Of a stretch of DNA of 64,000 nt, positions 10,500 through 21,699 are shown in pieces. The notes under the pieces are model-generated. The model had not been told where the DNA came from, did no database searches, and saw nothing but the letters and a program-made list of their open reading frames with translations. Both the position numbers and the translations under genes were made by a program. Position 1 is the stretch's first letter, and the number at the start of each line of letters is the position of its first letter. This DNA is from Ipomoea triloba (Eukaryota > Streptophyta > Magnoliopsida > Solanales > Convolvulaceae). Where the stretch lies: the NCBI RefSeq assembly GCF_003576645.1, contig NC_044917.1, positions 14,509,077 to 14,573,076 on the forward strand, read 5' to 3'.

Positions 10500-10996
10500 A
10501 ACTGTCCTCCTCGCTGTGTCGTTTTTTCTCCCTCAGTTGCTCTTCTTCAGTGTGGCTCATCTTTTGAGGCGCCGCTGTCTTCATCCCAAGCCTCCATTCC
10601 ACCTATCTATCTTCAGGTCTGCTGCTTCACCTTCGCTTCATTTTATACTATTTTATTTTCTTTTTATTTCTCACTTCTCCACTAAATCTTGATATAAACT
10701 GTCTTAGCTGTGGAAGTTGTTCTGTTTTCTTCCCTAAGGTATATAGATCTGCAATTTTTATGATTATATATTACTTTCTATTTCATTTGCAATAAATTAA
10801 GGTTGCGAGTTCCATTTCTTGTGCATTTTACTGACAATTGGTATTACTAGTTAACAATTTTGTAGCATCTTAGTTTTCTCTGTGAGTGGATGTAAATATG
10901 TAATATCCATCACTTTATGAGAATTTCATATCTACTTGGTGTATTTAATTTTGGTTTTGCATTTGTAGTTTTTGCAGTTCTGCTGGTAGGGAAATA
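10500..10996 (+). promoter_or_regulatory. Leader region and probable 5'UTR intron of LeuRS
   Basis: A pyrimidine-rich stretch (about 10500-10616) looks like a non-coding first exon. It ends in CTTCAG/GTCTGC, a possible donor at 10617, and the ATG at 10997 is preceded by the acceptor-like TTTTTGCAG at 10976-10977. The AT-rich interval between them fits a plant leader intron, which commonly supports steady expression in housekeeping genes. Splice sites are inferred by eye only; no clear TATA box is seen. Confidence 0.5.
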
Positions 10997-13900
10997 ATGG
11001 CAGAGGAGAGTGGGAAGAGTTTTGCTAGGAGGGATCGGTTGTTGGAAATAGAGTCGCAGGTTCAAAAGTGGTGGGAAGAGGGGGATGTTTTCAGAGCTGA
11101 GCCCAAAGATTCTCGTCCCTTGCCGGGTGAAAAGTTTTTTGGGAACTTTCCTTTCCCGTATATGAATGGCTATCTTCATCTGGGACATGCATTTTCATTG
11201 TCTAAACTTGAGTTTGCTGCTGCTTATCATAGATTGAGAGGTGAAAACGTGCTTTTGCCCTTTGGGTTTCACTGCACTGGGATGCCTATTAAGGCTTCTG
11301 CTGATAAGCTCTCGAATGAGATTGAGATGTTTGGAAATCCGCCTCAGTTTCCGGTTGCAGAAGAAGAGGAAACTGATGAGCAAGAAGTGAAGGCGGAGGG
11401 TGAGGGTGTAGGGAATCAGACTGCTCCAGGTGGAAAATTTAAAGGGAAGAAGTCAAAGGCTGTTGCAAAGACTGGTGCTGCTAAGTTTCAGTGGGAAATC
11501 ATGAGAAGCTACGGTTTGTCTGATGAGGAGATTGCTAAATTTACTAATCCGTATCACTGGCTGACATTTTTCCCACCGCTTGCTGTGGAGGATTTGAAGG
11601 CTTTTGGGTTGGGTTGTGATTGGCGGCGCTCATTTATTACTACTGATATGAATCCATATTTTGATTCCTTTGTGCGGTGGCAAGTGAGGAAATTAAAATC
11701 CTTGGGAAAGATTGTTAAGGACCTCAGGTTTGCCATATATTCTCCCAAAGATGGGCAGCCGTGTGCTGATCATGATCGGGCTTCAGGGGAAGGAGTTATT
11801 CCCCAGGAGTATACTCTTATCAAGATGGAGGTTGTTGCACCTTTTCCATCAAAGATGAGTGTTTTAGAAGGTAGAAAAGTGTACCTTGCTGCTGCTACAT
11901 TAAGGCCAGAGACAATGTATGGACAAACAAATGCTTGGGTACTGCCAGATGGGAAGTACGGTGCATATGAGATTAATGATACAGATGTTTTTATCTTGAC
12001 TTATAGGGCTGCTCGTAATCTGGCTTACCAGAGGCTGTCACGCAAACCCGAGGAGCCAACTTGTTTGGTTGAATTGACTGGTCAAGATCTTATTGGGTTG
12101 CCCCTGCGCTCTCCTTTAGCTTTTAATGAAGTTATATACACTTTGCCGATGCTATCAGTTCTTACTGAAAAGGGTACTGGTATTGTAACCAGTGTTCCCA
12201 GTGATTCTCCTGATGATTACATGGCCCTTCATGACTTGAAGTCTAAGCCAGCCTTCAGGGCCAAATTTGGTGTCAAGGATGAATGGGTCTTGCCCTTTGA
12301 GATTGTGCCTATCATCAATCACCCAGATTTTGGAGACAAATCAGCCGAGAGAATTTGCATAGAGAAAAAAATTAAAAGCCAGAATGAACGAGATAAGCTT
12401 GATGAGGCTAAGAAAGTAATCTACAAAGGTGGTTTTTATGAGGGAACCATGGTTGTTGGAGAGTTCTCTGGAATGAAGGTCCAAGATGCTAAAAGTTTGA
12501 TCAGAAGCAAGCTTCTGGAGATGAATCAAGCTGTAGTGTACAGTGAGCCTGAGAAGAAGGTCATTTCAAGATCTGGGGATGAGTGTGTCGTGGCTTTGAC
12601 TGATCAGTGGTATATCATCTATGGGGAACCAGAATGGCGGAATGCTGCAGAGGAGTGCTTATCCGGTATGAATCTCTATTCTGATGAGTCCCGTCATGGT
12701 TTTGAGCACACTTTGAGCTGGCTTAACCAGTGGGCTTGCTCACGCAATTTTGGGCTTGGTTCTCGCATTCCTTGGGATGATCAGTTTTTGGTTGAATCCT
12801 TGTCTGATTCCACACTTTATATGGCATATTATACTGTATGCCATCATTTGCAGAAAGGGGATATGTATGGTAGCGACCACTCTTCAGTGAAACCGGAGCA
12901 GTTAACGGATGAAGTTTGGGATTTCTTGTTTTGTGGAGGGCCATATCCTAGTTCTTCTGACATATCTTCTTCTCTCCTTGAGGAGATGAAAAGGGAATTT
13001 GAGTATTGGTATCCATTTGACCTCAGAGTTTCTGGCAAGGATCTTATTCAGAATCATCTTACTTTCTGCATCTACAACCACACTGCCATCTTGCCTAAGC
13101 ACCTTTGGCCACGCGGTTTCAGGTGCAATGGTCATATTATGCTAAACTCTGAGAAGATGTCCAAGTCTACAGGTAATTTCAGGACCCTGAAGCAGGCTAT
13201 TGAAGAGTTCTCAGCAGATGCAACACGATTCTCTCTTGCTGATGCGGGTGACGGAATGGATGATGCAAACTTTGTGTTTGAGACGGCTAATGCTGCTATC
13301 TTACGTCTCACGAAAGAAATCGCATGGATGCAGGAGGTTCTTGCAGCAGAGTCGTCTTTGAGAAGTGGAGTGCCATCCACATATGCTGATCAGGTATTCG
13401 CTAATGAAATGAATATTGCAGTCAAAGCAACAGAGAAGAACTACGGCGAATATATGTTCAGGGAAGCTCTGAAGACAGGTTTCTATGACCTTCAGGCTGC
13501 TAGGGATGAATACAGGCTATCATGTGGGTCCGGGGGCATGAACCGTGATCTATTATGGAAGTTCATGGATGTTCAAACCCGGCTTATTGCTCCAATCTGC
13601 CCTCATTATGCTGAATATGTCTGGAAGGAACTTTTGAAGAAAGATGGGTATTGCATAAAATCTGGGTGGCCAAAAGCCGAGGCACCAAATCTCACCCTCA
13701 AAAAGGCTAACAAATATTTGCAAGATTCAATTGTCTCGATGAGGAAGCTCCTGCAGAAACAGGTTTCTGGATCGAAGAAAGGCAACATAAATGTGAATGC
13801 TCAAAACAAACCCACGGTGGGGTTGATATATGTCAATGAGCAATACGATGGGTGGAAAATGGAGTGTTTGAACATACTCAGGAGGAAATTCGACATGGCC

Positions 13901-14254
13901 TCGCGCACCTTTTCACCCGACAAAGAAATCCTCGCTGAACTACAGCAGAGCTCAATTGCAAAAGAAGGCAATTTCAAGCAAATACAGAAGCTATGTATGC
14001 CATTCCTGAGATTCAAGAAGGATGAAGTTATGGCCGTAGGGGTTCAGGCACTGGATCTAAGACTTCCATTTGGCGAGATTGAGGTCCTCGAGACAAACTC
14101 AGACTTGATCAAAAGACAGCTTGGTCTTGAAAGATTGGAGATTTTGTCTGCTGCAGATCCAACTGCAATTGGAAGAGCCGGTCCTCATGCATCGCTTTTG
14201 AAACAGAATCCTCCATCACCTGGGAATCCAACCGCAATCTTCATCAATGAGTAA
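10997..14254 (+). CDS. LeuRS: Leucyl-tRNA synthetase, cytosolic type
   Basis: A single uninterrupted frame of 1085 codons encodes a class I aminoacyl-tRNA synthetase that joins leucine to tRNA-Leu for cytosolic translation. The ATP-binding HIGH signature is HLGH at residues 61-64 and the KMSKS loop is present exactly at 720-724. The CP1 editing domain that removes mischarged amino acids lies between them: TLRPETMYGQTNAW at 301-314 and GTGIVTSVPSDSPDDY at 393-408 with its conserved Asp. An anticodon-binding region and a eukaryote-specific C-terminal extension follow. A lysine-rich insert (GKFKGKKSKAVAK) sits near residue 145. The length matches the archaeal/eukaryotic cytosolic form (about 1,070-1,100 residues), not the shorter organellar/bacterial form, and no transit peptide is evident. 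The ATG sits in AATAATGGCAG, a good plant start context. The coding region has no intron. Confidence 0.97.
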   Translation: MAEESGKSFARRDRLLEIESQVQKWWEEGDVFRAEPKDSRPLPGEKFFGNFPFPYMNGYLHLGHAFSLSKLEFAAAYHRLRGENVLLPFGFHCTGMPIKASADKLSNEIEMFGNPPQFPVAEEEETDEQEVKAEGEGVGNQTAPGGKFKGKKSKAVAKTGAAKFQWEIMRSYGLSDEEIAKFTNPYHWLTFFPPLAVEDLKAFGLGCDWRRSFITTDMNPYFDSFVRWQVRKLKSLGKIVKDLRFAIYSPKDGQPCADHDRASGEGVIPQEYTLIKMEVVAPFPSKMSVLEGRKVYLAAATLRPETMYGQTNAWVLPDGKYGAYEINDTDVFILTYRAARNLAYQRLSRKPEEPTCLVELTGQDLIGLPLRSPLAFNEVIYTLPMLSVLTEKGTGIVTSVPSDSPDDYMALHDLKSKPAFRAKFGVKDEWVLPFEIVPIINHPDFGDKSAERICIEKKIKSQNERDKLDEAKKVIYKGGFYEGTMVVGEFSGMKVQDAKSLIRSKLLEMNQAVVYSEPEKKVISRSGDECVVALTDQWYIIYGEPEWRNAAEECLSGMNLYSDESRHGFEHTLSWLNQWACSRNFGLGSRIPWDDQFLVESLSDSTLYMAYYTVCHHLQKGDMYGSDHSSVKPEQLTDEVWDFLFCGGPYPSSSDISSSLLEEMKREFEYWYPFDLRVSGKDLIQNHLTFCIYNHTAILPKHLWPRGFRCNGHIMLNSEKMSKSTGNFRTLKQAIEEFSADATRFSLADAGDGMDDANFVFETANAAILRLTKEIAWMQEVLAAESSLRSGVPSTYADQVFANEMNIAVKATEKNYGEYMFREALKTGFYDLQAARDEYRLSCGSGGMNRDLLWKFMDVQTRLIAPICPHYAEYVWKELLKKDGYCIKSGWPKAEAPNLTLKKANKYLQDSIVSMRKLLQKQVSGSKKGNINVNAQNKPTVGLIYVNEQYDGWKMECLNILRRKFDMASRTFSPDKEILAELQQSSIAKEGNFKQIQKLCMPFLRFKKDEVMAVGVQALDLRLPFGEIEVLETNSDLIKRQLGLERLEILSAADPTAIGRAGPHASLLKQNPPSPGNPTAIFINE

Positions 14255-14540
14255 ACTCAAAGACAAACTTTTCTATTGCCATTCACATCTGGTTTAAGTT
14301 GTAATTTTTGTGGTTTCTGGATTTTGCTATACTGATTGTAGTTTCATCATTGGATGTTAATTATATTGTAAGCAGACTAGCAATACTGTTTTAATCCATT
14401 CTGGCATTTTCTCTGAGGCAAAATGTTAGTAGGTTTCTGACCCCCCGAAAGTAGTACTGGTTTTTTAATACAGCTTATCAGTACCATGCATCCTGGTGAT
14501 GGAGTTTAAGTTTAGGGTTAACATTCAAGTCGAATAAAAG
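14255..14540 (+). terminator. 3'UTR and candidate polyadenylation signal of LeuRS
   Basis: T-rich sequence follows the TAA at 14252-14254. A canonical AATAAA occurs at 14533-14538; nearer TTGTAA and TAATTATATTGT stretches (about 14300-14370) could also serve, as plant poly(A) signals are loose. Confidence 0.35.
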
Positions 14541-14927
14541 AATAATGGAATTTTCCTCACCAATCTCACCCTAAATTGCAACCTTACTGACAAAGCTGAC
14601 AAAATGAGTTCAACTCAAAACTCATTTTTAAGCGAGGCTGGTCACGCCGGCATGTTTAATTAAGAGGAGCGATAGAGGAAAGATGAAAGAGGAAATAAGA
14701 GAAAAAAGTGAGATTTTATGCTATTATGAGTTCTTGTACAGTTTTTATGAAAAAAAAAGATATGACAACATTTATGCTCCAAGAAAGAATAATTGTGGAA
14801 AGGACAAAAGCTTACCTTAGGGACCATAGAGAAGTAAATGAAAACGAAGCACAAAGTCTCATTGTCAATCAGCTCCACTGTTAGATGGGAGAAACCCCAT
14901 TCACTCTTGCTCAAACTTAATGTAAAT

Positions 14928-15440
14928 GTTGCTAATGACAAGTATGGAGGTAAGATGGGGTTCTGGCGTTCACCAAAAGAAGCTAGGCCATGACCATTGG
15001 AATATAGGAAGTTTTTTGTTCATGTAGATATCGCATTTTTGTCCACTTGGTAACTCGAGAGTCTGTTTCCAAGCTAGATCACGAAAAACAATTTTACCTA
15101 ATTTTGAGTCCCTTCAACATATAATATGCCATCTTGTAATTGTGAGTCCGTTTCCAAGCTAGATCACGAAAAACAATTTTACCTAATTTTGAGCCCCTTC
15201 AACATATAATATGCCAACTTGTAATTGTTGCTAATGACAAGCATGGAGGTAAGATGGGGTTCTGGCATTCACCAAAAGAAGCTAAGGCCATGACCATTGC
15301 AATATGGGAAGTTTTCTGTTCACGTAGATATCTCGTTTTTGTCCACTTGATAGCTTGAGAGTTTGTTTCCAAGTTAGTTAGATCACGAAAAATAATTTTA
15401 CTTAAGTTCGAGCCCCTTCAACATAATATGACAAACCCTC
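14928..15440 (+). repeat. Complex tandem repeat, 299-bp unit with inner 85-bp duplication
   Basis: GTTGCTAATGACAAG starts units at 14928 and 15227 (period 299). Within the first unit an 85-bp block beginning GAGTCTGTTTCCAAG (15059) is duplicated at 15144. The second unit has one copy of that block and fades out near 15440. No protein is encoded. Origin is unknown; a decayed element is possible. Confidence 0.85.
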
Positions 15441-15599
15441 AGCTGGGGTAAGAATCAAACCTATGACATTTCATTTGAAATATTAATAGTGCACGATGCC
15501 ATCAAACTACAATATACTTGACAATTATTATGAATATGTTAGATTGTAGTCATCAATTTTTTTAATTTTTGTTTTTTAATTTTTTACCCCCTCCTTTCT

Positions 15600-16215
15600 A
15601 CTCGGCATTATTAAAACAATAAAACGTCCTCAAGAAGCCAACCACTGTGGTTGTTCTAACAAAATGGCCCACATCCAGACCATATTAAACTTGTATGATT
15701 CTCCAAAATTGCATCTCAGTTTTCTAACTCTTTTGTTGCTTCCAAGTACTTCACTCTTCCGAGTACGCCACGTCAAGCCAGTTACAGCTAGTGCATTAAA
15801 TGCGTAGACTGATTTGATTAGTATAAATAGGAGGGTCTCCCCTCACTTCTCATCTTCATATGATTGTAACATCAACTACTCACTACTTGTAATCTCCACT
15901 CTGCAACATCAATCTACATCGCGGTCTACACCCCGTGTAACCGTTCAAATTGCAACTTGCACTTTGCACTTGCAACCTGCGCTCCGTAATAGCAACTTGC
16001 TCACCCTGTAATAGCAACCTACTCACCCCGCAATTGCAACCTGCACTACTCTAGCAACCTGCTTGTAACCACTTACCACTCGGAATACCACTCAGCCTCG
16101 GACTGCCCGATCGCCCTATGGTAGATCGATCGGCTGACCTACGAGTGCGCTCCGGCTTATTCACAAACATATGTATTCATAGAGTAATCGTAACCACCGG
16201 TTCTATTTACGCTAT
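15600..16215 (+). mobile_element. LTR-like promoter region (probable solo or partial Ty3 LTR)
   Basis: GTATAAATAGGAGGG at 15821 is a strong TATA box, followed by a C/T-rich leader and a run of short GCAACTTGC/GCAACCTGC units (about 15950-16075). This arrangement is common in plant Ty3/gypsy LTRs (U3-TATA-R), and no host reading frame follows. The outer ends and target duplication are not found, so the boundaries are approximate. Confidence 0.4.
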
Positions 16216-16217
16216 CA

Positions 16218-16835
16218 ATGACATTGCTACATTTAGTCCTATTATTTTAATTTTGCCATATTACATCCATGACTTTCTGTTAAAAATTCCATTATTTTAC
16301 TGCTAGAACTAACAAATAACAAAGAAAAAGTCATTACACATATCGTAATTCATATTTCAAACACATTAGAAATATCATAAATGTCAAAGGATGTAATATC
16401 GTAACTCATAGAAATATGAGTTACAGTAGGTATATAGATTTTTTTTTTCCTTTGTTATATGTCAATTTAAAGATATCTCTATATTTCAATATCATAACTG
16501 ATATTTCTAACGGTAAAATAATGGAATTTTTAATGGAAGATTAATGATGACAATCAAATAAAAGTCATGGATGTAATATGACAAAATTAAAAGAATAGGA
16601 CTAAATGTCGTAATGCCATACTAGTCGAGGACTAAAAGTGAAAGTTGCTCAAAGTCATAGATGTAATATGTCAAAATTAAAAGAATAAGACTAAATGTGG
16701 CAATGTCACAATAGTCGAGGACTAAAAGTAGAAATTATTCAAAGTCATGGATGTAATATAACAAAATTAAAAGAATATGACTAAATATGACAATGTCACA
16801 ATAGTCAAGGGCTAAAAGTGAAATTTGTTCATAAA
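16218..16835. mobile_element. Foldback element with three 90-bp units
   Basis: The right part has three tandem units of exactly 90 bp starting AAAGTCATGG at 16561, 16651 and 16741. The left part (16218-16310) is the reverse complement of one unit (GCTACATTTAGTCC, ATTACATCCATGACTT), so the whole folds back. The GACTAAAAGTG terminal motif resembles Mutator-like MITEs of plants. The left arm lacks the outer 30 or so bases present at the right end (ending near GAAATTTGTTC). No open frame is present. Confidence 0.7.
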
Positions 16836-17489
16836 TTGTGTATCTAAGTCAGAACAATATCAGCATTCAAAACTCGGGTCCACAATCCACAACCTAATGC
16901 TAACCCTTTATAAAAATATTTAAAAATGTATAAGTCTTATAATTGAAAACACCCTTGGCGTATTAATTAGTTGTAATAGATAGCTTAACTTTAATTTATT
17001 AACATGTTACCGTATTATTTAACTAAATTTAATTTTGTTAGAATATAATGCTCCTATTATAGCCACGACGTCTAATCTGTGAATAATTATTGCATTTAAT
17101 TATCAAAGTCAAAACATACTATCAAATCAATATCTTAATTTCTGTTTTTCAAATGAGCTAAATCAGCTAATGATGAGTTCATGTAAAGGTAGCAATATAT
17201 ATATATATTAAAATAAACGTTACATTTTTCCGCTCATTGTAGACAAAAAATTTAGTTTGAAATTTGAAATCAGTCAATATAAGATTACAATACGTAACAA
17301 AATTAAATTATATTTAAGTTAATACCTTAAATTCAGTACATGTATATATATATATAAAGCTTACCAATCAAATAAAGTCATTACTGATTCAACCTTCAAC
17401 CTTAATTACACAGAAAATAGTATCTTAAATTTGTATACATAACTGATTATATGTAAATAAATTTGGTATATAGAATCATTATATATGCT
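16836..17489. other. AT-rich region, no gene seen
   Basis: Low GC with short TA runs near 17200 and 17342. No coding similarity or recognisable element ends. Confidence 0.5.
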
Positions 17490-17655
17490 GTACCGCCCCG
17501 TGACCCTAGTCGGCAAAAGAACCACAAGGAGGTAAACCAGCCTAGGTTACCCATAGCTGACCGGCTCAAACCCAAGGGTTCGAGGATTGAACCTCCAACC
17601 TCTCGGCTATAAGTAAAGCACTCTTACCACTTGGGCTGTCCTTACGGACACACAT
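17490..17655 (-). mobile_element. tRNA-derived SINE candidate
   Basis: On the minus strand a tRNA-like head reads GACAGCCCAAGTGGTAAGAG (box A-like), then 30-odd bases later GAGGTTCAATCCTCG (a perfect box B). A non-tRNA body with TTTACCTCCTTGTGGTTC and GACTAGGGTCACGGGGCGG follows. This head-plus-body organisation is that of plant SINEs. No poly(A)/poly(T) tail or target duplication could be fixed by eye. Confidence 0.55.
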
Positions 17656-18071
17656 ACACTACTTTTTGTTTTTATAGGTCGCCGCCTAGACCGCCTAGGC
17701 GCTAGTCTACCGCCCGACTAGCGCCTAGTGCCTACTGCAACCATGGCTGTTGCAAGAAGCTGTCACCAAACACTCATGTTAGCTATTTAATTAAGTCAAA
17801 CAGTTAATAGTGGCCAAACAAATCAGAATTGACTAATAAGCTAGGTTACCGAACAACACTTTAGTCTATTGTCAGCGATGGTTATTTTATAACCTTTAAT
17901 AGTTGAATTAATATGCACGATTAATCGGGACCAAAACTTGAATTGATATGTACCATTTACTGGGACAGTTTGCCTAACTTTGTACATTAGTGTATAATGA
18001 ACCGAATAAATACATTCAGAAAAGTCTACTGTCAGTAATGGAGACTGAAATTGAAATAATAATAAAAATAA

Positions 18072-18103
<32 letters not shown>

Positions 18104-18199
18104 TAATAATGATATTGTTTGGACTGGGTCCATCATGAACTGGGGTCTATAAGAAAAGGCCAAGATAGTTGCCCAAATAATAAATAAATAATATTATCT
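17656..18199. repeat. Spacer with CGCCTAGGCG cluster and (AAT)n microsatellite
   Basis: At about 17680-17735 a GC-rich block repeats CGCCTAG/CTAGGCG in both orientations. An AAT trinucleotide run lies at about 18055-18112. Otherwise non-coding. Confidence 0.6.
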
Positions 18200-18200
18200 T

Positions 18201-19430
18201 GATAGGTGTCAAAGATACCTATAAAAAAGGGGTCTAATTGGGATTTGAATTGTGATGTTTGATGCTTTTTTTGTGGTTAATTTATGGTGCCATGTGCTTT
18301 AATGTGCTAATTCTTGCATAGCTCTATCGCTTGGTGCACTTCTAGATGGTTTTTGGAGGTTTGAACTTAAGAAGTGGACATATGGTTTCAACTGGGAATA
18401 CTTGAAGGAAGAAGTGCGAAAGGGAGCCTGCCCACGACTGGTCCACACTCGGGGACGAGGCATGGGCTAGAAACAGAGAGTCCCACGTTGCCACCCACGA
18501 CCATGGACAACAACGCATTAATGAAAGAATCCACGACCTGTCCACGTGCGTGGAGCGGGAGTGGACGGATCACTTATGGCAAAGCGCGCGGGAATTTAAA
18601 TCGCAAGATTGGAGGCTGAGAGGAGATGATTTCTTTTATCTTATGTTTTAGTTAGTTGATGTTAGAGAGCTCTAGAGAGAGAAATTAGAGAGAAGGAAGA
18701 TCAATTGTGTACATTCACATTGAAGATTTGATCTTGAATTGAAATTCAATTAGGTAATTCTTGCATTGATTGCTTTTAAATTTCATCTTGCATTTACATT
18801 CTATTGTTTTAATTCTCAAATTAGGAATTGAATTAGGGTTTATGCTCCACATGAATATGTGTGGCTAATTAGGTAGGGATTAGATTGGAATTCCTTTAGT
18901 TCTTGCACTCTAGCACTTAATTGATGAAATTGAATTGAGTTAATGCTTCATGATCATCTTTGTTGTATGCATTGGTTTGCTTGATCTTGGTTAATTGGAG
19001 GCCTAAATGAGCTATGATTGTAGGTTGTAGGCTTAGCAAGAAATTGCAAGTGTGCAATAGCCTTGGTGTGTGCAACTCCCGTCCTAAGTCCGAAAAGACT
19101 AGGTCCGGAGGAGGTAGGTAGAAAAGACGTTTGATAAAATGTCCCAACCGAATGAGGAAGTGGAGTCCAAGTTTGACGCAACTTAGTGAAGTGCCTTAAG
19201 CCTCCTTAGAAATCATGGGTTGTTAACTTGACCAAACCGTGAGACTATTGAGTGCAAGGACCGGGAAACCAATCTAATCCTCTTGTTTTCATTGATCTTC
19301 TTTTGCGTATTGCCTTAGCTTGTTAGTCGTTTCCACGATGAACTTTGCTCTCTTTGGTTACCCATTGTCAATGCATCCGTAGTAATCTTGTCCAAAACTC
19401 TCCAATTTGACGTCCTTTCATGTCATAGTT
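18201..19430 (+). mobile_element. Diverged LTR related to the inner element at 26721-34815
   Basis: Begins TGATAGGTGTCAAAGATACC, resembling the LTR start of the inner element (TGATAAGTGCCAAAAATA, read on its own minus strand), with GGGGTC at the same distance. It then has a GC-rich block with CCACG/CGTGG motifs (18420-18565), a stretch of plain leader-like sequence, and a conserved block at about 19080-19185 (TAAGTCCGAAA, GTTTGATAAAATG, CAACCGAATGAGG, GGAGTCCAAGT) matching in order the block in the inner element's LTR. The right end is not clear and no internal genes follow, so it is a solo or truncated LTR. Confidence 0.6.
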
Positions 19431-19434
19431 ATAG

Positions 19435-19745
19435 CCCAAATAATGGACTAAGGATAATAATGATGTTGCTAGGAGTCGAACCCTAGTGTATAGGTTGAAG
19501 GTTAGAAGTTAGAACCACAAACCACTAAACCAAGATTATTGTAATAGTCCAATGGGTGATGTCTTAAGACGAAATAATGGTGCATATTTATAGTGTAGAG
19601 GCCCCTTTAGATGCTTGACAAATGTACGACTATAGCTTGGCTTCATTCTTGGCGATACGCATATCCCCCACTACCTGTATGCTAGCAATATTCACACAGG
19701 TAATAGAGCATCCTACCTTCAAGTACATGATATCTTGAGTGGCTT
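19435..19745 (-). mobile_element. Ty3/gypsy LTR fragment (minus strand)
   Basis: On the minus strand CTCTACACTATAAATATGC gives a TATA box near 19590. The sequence TGTCTTAAGACGAAATAATGG...GACAAATGTACGACTAT (plus strand 19560-19632) has a close relative at 56150-56225, which also stands next to Ty3 gag sequence. It therefore looks like the LTR at the left edge of the minus-strand Ty3 element described next. Exact ends are not resolved. Confidence 0.5.
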
Positions 19746-19969
19746 GGGTGGTTGGTGATTGTGTTGTTATGCTGTAATGGGTTTAAAACCTGTTGGTTGA
19801 CCTTCATTAATATTTTGCTTCCTTTCACACCCACCTTCAACTTTTTGGGCCACCATTCTTTTTCACCACCCCCTCAACGTTCTGTGATATCTCTCTACTC
19901 CTCCAATAAGTTATTTTCTAACCGTAGAAACTCCTCATTTTCCTGGTCATCATATTGGTGTACCTTTCT

Positions 19970-21663
19970 GGTCGGGTGGAGGATTCTACAAGGACTTTAG
20001 CTTTGAACCCGTAGGTCAAACTAAAGGGCGTCTCTCCAGCAGCTCGATGCAGTGTGGTCTAGTGAGCCTAGATGATGTAATCTAGCTGGTCAACCAAAGC
20101 ACCGCCCTCATCTTCGACCCTTTTCTTTAACCCATCCATCATCGTCCTGTTCGCATTTTTGACCAGTCCGTTAGCTTACGGGTAGGTGACCGAAACCTTG
20201 GTATGTCTAATAGAGTAAGTGGAGCAAATTTACCAAACTGTCAATTATCAAATTGTTGGTCGTTATCTATGACCAAATGCTCAAACCAAAATGACAAACA
20301 ACTTTTTTTTTTCACAAGAACCTTGGACATTGATATTCGGTGATGGTGACTAATGGCACTTCTATCCATTTGGTGAAATAGTCAATAACAACTATGTAGA
20401 ATTTGTGTCGTCCAGGTGCCCAGGGCAGTGAACCTAGAATATATACTCCTCATTTGGAAAATGGGATGGCTGTTGTGATCAGCGTGTAGAACGTGGATGG
20501 TCGGCTTTGTTTACCCTCAAACTTTTGGCATACTCTGCACGGAAGAATCTTTTGGATGCAATCCCGGACCATACTAGGCTAGCAGTATCCTTGTATGAGT
20601 AATTTTTAGGCTAAGGTATTGGCGCCCTGGTGAACGATGGACACTCGGCTATAGGCTTCTTCCATGATTTGGTCAGCCTTCGGGGCAAAAGCCATTTGAG
20701 TACAGGTCTGCAGAAGAACTTCTTGTATAATTGTTCATCTAAGATAGGATAAACAAGGGCCCTTTGCTTGACTTTTGCTGCTCCATCTTGATCAAAGGGG
20801 AGCTCAACATGATTTATATATCTCTTTAGGTTTTCTATCCAGTCGACCAGGGTCCTCACCTTGATGGGGAACACCGCGGTAACCAAGAGGCAATCTTTAT
20901 TTGACAACCATATGACTTTTTTCTTGCAAATTTTTATGAGATGTTCGAGTACTCCTCCTAGAGAGAGTTTGGAGAGTAAGTCTACTTCTAAGTTCTCTAT
21001 GTGGGGCACATGATATATCTCATGAGCTTCTAATTTTCTTAACAGTCTCTCAACCACATCTTTGTACAGTTTCATACTTTTCTTTTCAATTTCGAAGGTC
21101 CCTTTGATCTATTCCACAACTACTCAAGAATTAGTGCGAATGCGTAATCTCCGAGCGCCTAGGGCGGTCGCTAGTCAGATGCTGTCGGTCATTGCTTCTT
21201 ACTCCGCCTAGTTGTTGGAAGCTTTGAACTAGTATTCTGACGTGTAATATACCTTAAATCCTTCTAAGGATGTCAGCATGATTCCCTCCCCCCGCTCCTC
21301 ACAATGTTTTGTGCATGCTGCCCCGTTGGCATTTATCTCACACCAGCTTGACTATTTGGACGAATGTGGCTCTTCATTTAGACTACACGCTGAGCATTCT
21401 AAAATGAAATCTGCTACTGCATGTGCCTTAATTAATGGTTGGGGTTTGCATTCTAGCTCGTATTGTGTTAGGTCTATAGCCCATTTTACCATTCTTCCAG
21501 TAGAGGTCGGACTTCTCCAAATACTAGTGAGCAACTGATTGGTCAAGACTTCTATGCGATGCGCTTGAAAGTAAGGGACCAACACTCGGACGATGACTAC
21601 CAAGGTGTAGACTACTTTATCTACCAAACTTTCGAAATGGGTTGGCGGGGAGGGGCCTACCAA
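19970..21663 (-). pseudogene. Ty3/gypsy pol: RNase H and integrase, decayed (level 0)
   Basis: Read leftwards from 21663: RNase H connection and domain (VRVLVPYFQAHRIEVLTNQ, GRMVKWAIDLTQYELE, AHAVADFI at 21352-21663), a second RNase H-like segment through 21110 with many stops, then 21075-20611 (ERLLRKLEAHEIYHVPHIEN, typical of this lineage's linker), and an integrase core. The integrase shows KFYIVVIDYFTKWIEVP near 20400-20345 and TMMDGLKKRVEDEGGALVDQ near 20150-20080. The order matches plant Ty3/gypsy elements of the Tat-like type. Numerous stops and frameshifts make it inactive. Reverse transcriptase continues to the right (22120-22930), then beyond the CACTA insertion at 37452. Confidence 0.85.
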
Positions 21664-21699
21664 AGCCCGTCATATGGTGGAGGCGGGCTAAAAAGCCCA

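Noticed and set aside
10910..14016. Minus-strand open frames opposite LeuRS
   Set aside because: They are shadows of the long plus-strand gene; codon pattern and conserved motifs support only the plus strand.
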